From the NCBI GenBank assembly GCA_020205615.1, contig CM035162.1, positions 48,516,076-48,580,075 on the forward strand: a stretch of DNA of 64,000 nucleotides, written 5' to 3'. Positions 58,174 to 64,000 of this stretch are shown here, piece after piece. The DNA is from Panax quinquefolius. Its lineage: Eukaryota > Streptophyta > Magnoliopsida > Apiales > Araliaceae. The notes under the pieces are model-generated. The model saw only the letters and a list, made by a program, of their open reading frames with translations, did no database searches and was not told where the DNA came from. A program made the position numbers and the translations under genes. Position 1 is the stretch's first letter; every line of letters starts with the position of its first letter.

Positions 58174-59499
58174 GAAAATTGCTTAGAACACCAAAATAGA
58201 AAATTTAATAAAATATTAATATTATTTATTAAATTTCCTATGCACATCAAAAAAATCTGAATTCAGCATCCAATAATGACAAAAAAAACGTTTTTGTTAT
58301 TAAAAATAATTAAAACTTTCAAAAATCAATTATTTCGGAACTACGGAACTTCAATAATTCATAATAAATAGCCATTTTATCAGAAAATTCGAATCTCGCT
58401 TTTTTTTATAGAAAATTCAATTATCTATAACTTTGCTGAAGAAAGTTTTTCCAAATTCCAAACAGAAGTTGATCGAAATCCACAAACGGGCGATTTTACG
58501 GGCTATAATCAAATTTCAGTCAAAATTTGTGTCCACCAACATGTTTAACATGTTTTAAACATTTATTGCAACAAAAATACTCCTACTCCTCATTTACTCA
58601 TATATCCCACATTCATTGTAAAAATATCATCATTATTATATTATAATAATATAATAAAATATTATTTTATCAGAAAAGATAAAATATCGATTTTCAACAA
58701 TTGTCACTTTAAAAAAATTTCTCCATCTATATCCACATAAAATGAATATTTTCCTTATCATATAAATCAATAATTAATTATTCACAAATAATATTATAGA
58801 ATCACAATAATGACAACCAGTGCAGCTTCGTGAAAGAGGGGCTTTCCAATAAGAATTTCTCTCATCGGGCGATAATTAGGTGACCAAACCTATCCTTAGA
58901 TGTAACTTTCTAGACATTACCAATAATGTTATCTAATAATATTATTCCGATAATATGAATTATTGCTTCGATAATGGAAAATACCGTAGTGACAATTATT
59001 AAAACAACAAGAATATAAAATATCAACGCAACAATTATCAATCAAAACAAAATATCGAATAAGAATTATCGTAATAATTATCGAGTAGTGCCTTCTTTCA
59101 CGTAAGAATCAATAATTGGTGCAATATCGTAAGCTATCGCGCAACAACGTAGATTACTCTCATTTTAACCAATCGGTATTCCAACAAAGTTAATTCAGAA
59201 TAACTACGTTGTTATTTAAAAACTCCTTTTGTCGCTTTTCTTCATCCAACAGCTTATTCTCATATGGGCCCACAAATGGATGCGCCTGTCGCATTTAATA
59301 TTCCCCGACTGTAAAGAATATTCCACGACCAAACGAATATTCCCTCACGTAAAAGAATATTTTATAACCACTTGCTTATTTTTAAAAAAAATTCATATAT
59401 CACCCTTAACTTTAAATTTTTATCAATTTAACCATTTACTGAATAGTAAGTATAAGAAAAAATTGAATACTTTTATTTCATAAAATTCGGGGTCTTACA

Positions 59500-59504
59500 T
59501 AACA
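59500..59504. repeat. Target site duplication TAACA (right)
   Basis: Matches 56155-56159; the chromovirus LTR resumes here. Confidence 0.85.
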
Positions 59505-60323
59505 CTAATTTACAGAAAAAACAAGAACTCACAGAATTTGAGACTTCATGCCGTAAACTCATCCCTACATATATATATATTTATATATATATATATGGAG
59601 ATTATGGAGAATTACCTTCAATTAGCTTGCACAACCTTGCTAATCACTGAACTTGCTGTGAAAAATTCGTAACTCTCTCTCAATCTTCTATGAAGCTCTC
59701 AAACTCTCTCTTCTCAAAGTTTTAGCAAACTAGTTTATGCATAAAAAAAAACTAAACTGATATGTGTACTAATATAATACAAATCTGATAACTTAATACT
59801 ACTAATTACAAAAATAAATTACTAACGTATATAATATAAATATTATATTTATTATTTTAATTTTATTATTTATTCTATTAATTTAATTTAATAAAAACTA
59901 GAAATCTCAAAAGCTATAAGACTTGTTTGGCAAAAACCCTTTAAATATTAAAGAATTAATATATTAAGCCTTGTTTGTTAAAACTAAATTATACTACTTT
60001 AATTTATTTTAATAACTCCTTATAATATAGTTATTTGTCACACTATATTAATCAAGCTTTCATACTTTATTTTAATTAATGCAAATCATAATTAATTAAA
60101 TAAATCCTTTAGTCATATAACACCATACAAATAATTAATATATTAAATTGAAATATCAATATAATAATCATTTCCTTAATTCATCAATTATTTATTTAAC
60201 AAATAATTCTCCAAATAATATTAAATCAATTAAACAAATATTCATTTACAGATAATCAAATCCATTAAATATTTATATAACTCAATAAATATTTAATATT
60301 ACATTTAAAATTCGAATGTTACA

Positions 60324-60340
60324 TCATTCCTCCTTAAAAG
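60324..60340 (-). other. Polypurine tract of the chromovirus
   Basis: On the minus strand CTTTTAAGGAGGAATGA, directly before the LTR start TGTAACATTCG. Confidence 0.8.
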
Positions 60341-60433
60341 GATTCTCATCCCACGTAATCACAATCAAAACAATCAAATCATCACATTCTTCTCTACTTA
60401 CAAAGATTCTATCCCCAGAATCGAAGACATAGA

Positions 60434-61027
60434 TTAAACAAATAACTCAGGGTAACTTTTCATTATTTCAGCTTCGAGTTCCCACGTTGCCTCTTCGACA
60501 TTGTGGTTTCTCCATATCACCTTCACATAATGCATCACTTTATTTCTGAGCACTTGTTCTTTCCTTTCGACTATCTGGATAGGAACTTCTTCATAAGACA
60601 AATCTTTATCGAATTGTAATGGTTCGTACTCGATCACGTGCTTGTAATCGGGTTTATACGGTCGTAACACCGAAATGTGAAAAACATTATGAATGTTTTC
60701 CAATTCTAGAGGTAGAGCTACCTTATAAGCCATTTCCCCCACTCTTCGTAGTATTTCAAACGGTCCAATAAATCTTCGGCTGAGCTTTCCTTTCTTGCCA
60801 AAACGTATTTTCCCCTTCCAAGGAGAAACCTTTAGGAATACGAAATTTCCTACTTCAAATTCGCGATTCTCGCTTACGTTGTTTCAAGATATTTTTTTCT
60901 CGTCTGCCTTGGTCACTATAATTCTTGTCCCGATGAGTTTGACAACTTCAAATAGCTTTGTTGTACCAGCCTCGTCCTAATAAATTGGCCTTCACCGACT
61001 TCATCCCAAAGACAAAGGAGTTCTACA
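60434..61027 (-). pseudogene. pol: Chromovirus integrase C-terminus and chromodomain
   Basis: End of the pol polyprotein on the minus strand. From about 60875 down to the stop at 60434 the frame is open: EVGNFVFLKVSPWKGKIRFG, KLSRRFIGPFEIL, NIHNVFHISVLRPYKPD, then a chromodomain: YEEVPIQIVERKEQVLRNK, VIWRNHNVEEATWELEAE, MKSYPELFV. The chromodomain is thought to steer integration to chromatin marks. Upstream (61027-60900) are CRTPL and WDEVGEGQFI, continuous with the core at 63500 once the nested LTR is removed, with a frameshift near 60890. The last 146 codons alone look intact. Confidence 0.88.
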
Positions 61028-61032
61028 TTTTC
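61028..61032. repeat. Target site duplication TTTTC (left)
   Basis: Repeats 63495-63499. Together with the host reading frame (GRK joined to CRTPL) it fixes the insertion point. Confidence 0.85.
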
Positions 61033-61529
61033 ATGAAACCCCAGATTTTATGAATAAAGAATTAATTTTCTCGAAATAATTTTTTTATATTATGGTGTGA
61101 ATTTGAGATAATGTTATAGTTGTGGGTAATATTTATAAATTTTGCAAAGTATGCAAGTTGTCATATTATATTCGATTGGTCGGGAATATTCGCTTTTAAA
61201 CAGAAATATTCGTATTTACGGCCAAGAATCATTGTTGGACCCTCTACAACGGAATTATTGTTTGATCGAGAAAATGACAAAATATTTTATTGAAAATAAC
61301 TACAGAAGTTTTACCGCTTGATACCGCTTGAACTACTCGATAGTAAAAGTACAAGAATACGCTTTGTTGCATAAGAGTAGCACACCAGTATTGATTATTG
61401 ATATTTATGTGAGAAGTCACCGCTTTTGTTCAATTATTGCTACAATAGTTACGATAGTATCTCACATTATTTGATTCAATTATTGTTGATTTAGAAGTTT
61501 TGTTTTATTCACGTAATAAAATAGAAACA

Positions 61530-61760
61530 TCTTTTTATATAAAATGTAATACTTTATTAAAGTTATTCTATAAATAGAATATATTATATTCTATTATGCA
61601 TATAGTATTTTGCATAGTAAAATCTTTTAATATAAAATGTATTACTTTATTAAAGTTATTCTATAAATAGAATATATTATATTTTATTATGCATAGTGTT
61701 TGCGTATAGTAAAAAATCTTTTTATATAAATAGAATATATTATATTTTATTTAAAAGATT
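61530..61760. repeat. About 110-bp tandem duplication in solo LTR
   Basis: Two and a half copies of a unit with TATAAAATGTAATACTTT and ATTCTATAAATAGAATATAT; ATTCTAT pairs with ATAGAAT around AA. Copies begin near 61532, 61627 and 61716. Confidence 0.7.
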
Positions 61761-61839
61761 TTTCTTTAAATATGGACCGTCGATTAAAGTAAATTAATCT
61801 GGACCATTCATGGATTAGTTACTATGCATTCTATTTTCC

Positions 61840-61848
61840 TATAAATAG
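61840..61848 (+). promoter_or_regulatory. TATA box of solo LTR
   Basis: TATAAATAG in the context TTCCTATAAATAGAAGC, about 810 bases from the LTR start. Confidence 0.6.
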
Positions 61849-62034
61849 AAGCTTATTCCTTTATTATTTTCATACTTAATTCAATTTAACTCTAGAGAGA
61901 GAAACTATAGAGAGAGACTATAGAGAGATAGAGAAAAGTTTTCTCGCTACTTCACTACTCTTATATCAAGTATTATTTTACTAGAAGGGATATTATTCAT
62001 TTGTATCAAGAAGAGATTTCTGTTATTCCATTTC

Positions 62035-62350
62035 TTTATTGTTTTGTTGGAATAACCTGTATATGCGGGCTACCCTATACTTGGTGACATTCTTTTATTG
62101 TTCTGTCTTTATTATTCTGTCGGAATATCCTGTCTGTGCTATACGCCGGACCTGGTTCCATTTTTATTATCCCGTCATTATTATTCTGTCGGAATATCCT
62201 GTCTGTGCTATACGTTGGACCTGGTTCCATCATTTATTATTCCGCATTTATTATTCTCATTGAACATCCCGCTTGCAGTGTGAATTTCACTTGACCGGTT
62301 CCGCTATTATTATTCTGTTGAAATAACCGCTCATGCAAAGTACCGCATGC
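62035..62350. repeat. Degenerate 65-80 bp tandem repeat in solo LTR
   Basis: Four to five copies of a unit with TTATTCTGTCGGAATATCC and CTGTGCTATACG plus GGACCTGGTTCCA. Copies start near 62035, 62108, 62181, 62235 and 62310. GGAATATCC is itself palindromic. Confidence 0.7.
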
Positions 62351-63494
62351 ACGGTGATATCTTTTGTTATTCCATTCTCAGATTACACTCAAATGATTAA
62401 AATTTTGACTTCTATACTCCATGAAATTAGTGAAATATCCTCGATATTTGCGCTTCATCCAAAGATCTTTTCATGGAAATATTCTTCCGATCATTCTTGA
62501 ATTTTATTCTACAAAGAAGTATCATGTTGACAATTTGGACGTTATTGGTTCCTGGACAAATTAATTCTTGAACTTGTTTAATTGAATTCTTATATAATTG
62601 TCATCATCCTCATGTTTATGTTATGTTGAAAGTCATCTGTGGCCTCAGTAGTGCATAGATGGACTTGGTATGATTATGACCGTGGATTATTCTAGATAAT
62701 CATGACCGTAATGTTACAAATGATGTGAAAATTAAAAGTCCTCATTGGCTCGTAGTATCATTGATGGACGCTTTTTGGTATGATTATGGCTATGGATTCT
62801 CTTCGCCAAGGGAGCAAAGATGAATTATTTTATGGCATGATCGGATCATTGATGAAAACACGATTATCTTTGGCCCGTAGTGCATGGATAATTCGTGGTC
62901 GTGATACTAAAGAATATCCTCGGCTCAGTAAAGGCGGGATGATTTAATGATGTGGATTATTTATCGAAATGAGTCTCAAATGATAAAAGTGATGAAAACT
63001 TTTTAAATCATAAAAGATAGTAGATTCTATTCTCTACTTGACTCTTTTAATCGATTGCTTGTTCCACTACGCTTAAACTTGATGTCTATTATATTTTATC
63101 GCTTTAACATTGTTGGAGACTAATGATAATTTATTCTCGCATTATCTTAGTCATAATATTTCTTATCGGGCTAGTTGAGCTCACCCTTTCTTTCTTTCAC
63201 CGCTCTTTCTGTGAAATGAGAATATAGTCGGGAAGAGTCGTGAAATGGAGTAATGGTCCAGAGGATAGCATTAGTAGTCCTCACTATTCTGTGAAATAGT
63301 GTGATAATAATTGTAATGAGGACTCCTTTTGAGTTTGTATAATCTCTAGTAGATAATATTTGTATTCAAACTCACAGTTTATGTTTTGTCGTATTGTACA
63401 TGACAGTTGTATTAGTAAGTTGTATTTGAATTTATGTACCATGTAAGTGGCGACCCAAGATGGGTGACATATACCTAATTTTGGGGGCGTCACA

Positions 63495-63499
63495 TTTTC
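63495..63499. repeat. Target site duplication TTTTC (right)
   Basis: Second copy of 61028-61032. Confidence 0.85.
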
Positions 63500-64000
63500 T
63501 GCCGTACAATGCCTCGTAAGGTGGCATGCCGACGCTCGCATGGTAACTATTGTTGTAAGCAAATTCTACCAACGGTAAATGTTCATTACAGCTTCCTTTG
63601 AAATCCATGATGCATGCTCTTAGCATATCTTCCAACGTTTGGATAGTTCGTTCGCTTTGCCCATCGGTTTGCGGATGGTATGCTATACTCATTCGCAACT
63701 GTGTTCCCATACATTCTTGTAGTCTCTTCCAGAAGTTTGATGTGAACCTTGGATCTCTATCTGACACAATTGACACTAGAGCTCCATGTCTTGATACGAT
63801 CTCTTTAACGTACAGTTTCGCTAGCTGATCAAGATTAAATCTAATCTTTATTGGCAAAAAGTGTGCATATTTTGTCAATCTGTCCACTATTACCCATATC
63901 GTATCGTATCCTTTCTGAGTCGTTGGAAGTCCTACCACAAAATCCATTATGATATGCTCCCACTTCCATTCCGGTATTTCCAACGGGTTAAGTAACCTAC
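63500..64000 (-). pseudogene. pol: Chromovirus integrase catalytic core, partial
   Basis: Open on the minus strand from the window edge (64000) to the nested LTR: LLNPLEIPEWKWEHIIMDFV, GLPTTQKGYDTIWVIVDRL, SDRDPRFTSNFWK, YHPQTDGQSERTIQ, LPLVEFAYNNSYHAS, ALYGRK. The catalytic triad of the retroviral-type integrase is present (D in IIMDFV, D in SDRDPRF, E in GQSERT). The frame is intact here and interrupted only by the LTR at 63499; beyond it the sequence resumes at 61027. The zinc-binding N-terminus and the rest of pol lie beyond the window. Confidence 0.92.

Larger units (their letters stand above)
56160..59499 (-). mobile_element. Solo LTR nested in the chromovirus 3' LTR
   Basis: 3340 bp. 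On the minus strand TGTAAGACCCCGAATTTT to GGGGGCATCACA. Flanked by TAACA. Same family as 9133-12306: both carry the 39-bp hairpin array, the GAATAGTAACTC repeats and the TATA box. An ORF at 56346-56714 (minus) is partly shared with 9328-9630 in the related copy but shows no known domain and is probably not a gene. Confidence 0.88.
53951..60323 (-). repeat. 3' LTR of the chromovirus (interrupted)
   Basis: On the minus strand it begins TGTAACATTCGAATTTT (60323 downward) and ends GGGGGTGTCACA (53951). Without the nested solo LTR and one target duplication it is about 3.0 kb. AT-rich with no coding sequence; a small (TA)n run sits at 59568-59595. Confidence 0.85.
61033..63494 (+). mobile_element. 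Solo LTR nested in the chromovirus integrase gene
   Basis: 2462 bp on the plus strand. It starts with a damaged end (ATGAAACCCCAGATTTTATG; TGTAAGACCCCGAATTTT in relatives) and ends TTTTGGGGGCGTCACA. Flanked by TTTTC. Its terminal 200 bases align with the reverse complement of 56160-56360, so it belongs to a diverged branch of the same LTR family. No primer-binding site, polypurine tract or coding sequence inside. ORFs in it follow repeats. Confidence 0.85.
53951..64000 (-). mobile_element. Chromovirus (Ty3/gypsy) on the minus strand, 3' part
   Basis: It includes the 3' LTR (53951-60323, with a nested LTR), a polypurine tract, a chromodomain and integrase C-terminus, and the integrase core, which runs off the window at 64000. 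It is inserted in the 3' LTR of copia-type element 2; GAAAT (53946-53950) is the probable left target duplication. Two related LTRs are nested in it (56160-59499 and 61033-63494). The chromodomain after integrase assigns it to the chromoviruses, probably Tekay/Del-like. Confidence 0.9.

Noticed and set aside
62039..62283. ORFs with repeated LYYSVGISCLCYT
   Set aside because: Product of the degenerate 65-80 bp repeat in the solo LTR.

Overview
This window looks like repeat-dense nuclear DNA of a flowering plant, probably a eudicot. No intact host gene, rRNA or tRNA gene is visible. Almost every recognisable stretch belongs to plant LTR retrotransposons (Ty3/gypsy of the Tat, Athila and chromovirus lineages, and two Ty1/copia elements) or to the end of a CACTA DNA transposon. 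All coding regions are broken by stops, frameshifts, deletions or nested insertions. The species cannot be told from the sequence.

Layout. 1-1973: right end of a CACTA-type transposon inserted in an Athila LTR (1974-3036). 3044-4551: tandem repeats, then a truncated Tat-like LTR with a TATA box. 4552-14610: Tat copy A, with a pol pseudogene (RT, two RNase H domains, integrase), a structured 3' region, and an antisense gene (9010-13942) split by a solo LTR (9133-12306). 14611-17168: a full Tat LTR shared with copy B, followed by a primer-binding site and gag. Gag of copy B is cut at 18862 by a complete minus-strand copia element (18863-28197; target duplication GAAAC). An Athila LTR and gag (28279-31402) follow, joined abruptly to the middle of Tat RT. 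Copy B then continues with pol (to 33956), the same structured 3' region and two antisense genes: a coiled-coil protein resembling DUF7745 (35096-36860) and a plant mobile domain (PMD) protein with two apparent introns (37172-39165). Its 3' LTR starts at 41026.

From 42231 the insertions nest several layers deep. A second copia-type element (LTRs 42231-45146 and 51334-53950) sits in the Tat 3' LTR and keeps an env-like ORF but almost no pol. A minus-strand chromovirus (53951 to beyond 64000) sits in the right LTR of that element. The chromovirus carries one related LTR insertion in its 3' LTR (56160-59499) and another in its integrase gene (61033-63494). Three apparent solo LTRs have 5-bp target duplications, and in two cases the interrupted host coding sequence can be recognised on both sides.

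The most unusual non-coding signal is that several unrelated elements are built from repeated short hairpin phrases: stems change from unit to unit but stay complementary, while the loops stay similar. The clearest sets are in the LTRs of copia element 1 (loops CTCC, CAA, CTT, CTA), in the Tat LTR (loop near GATAACCC), in four two-stem units 3' of Tat pol, and in the 39-bp arrays of the solo LTRs. The antisense PMD and coiled-coil genes carried by the Tat element are the most interesting coding content.
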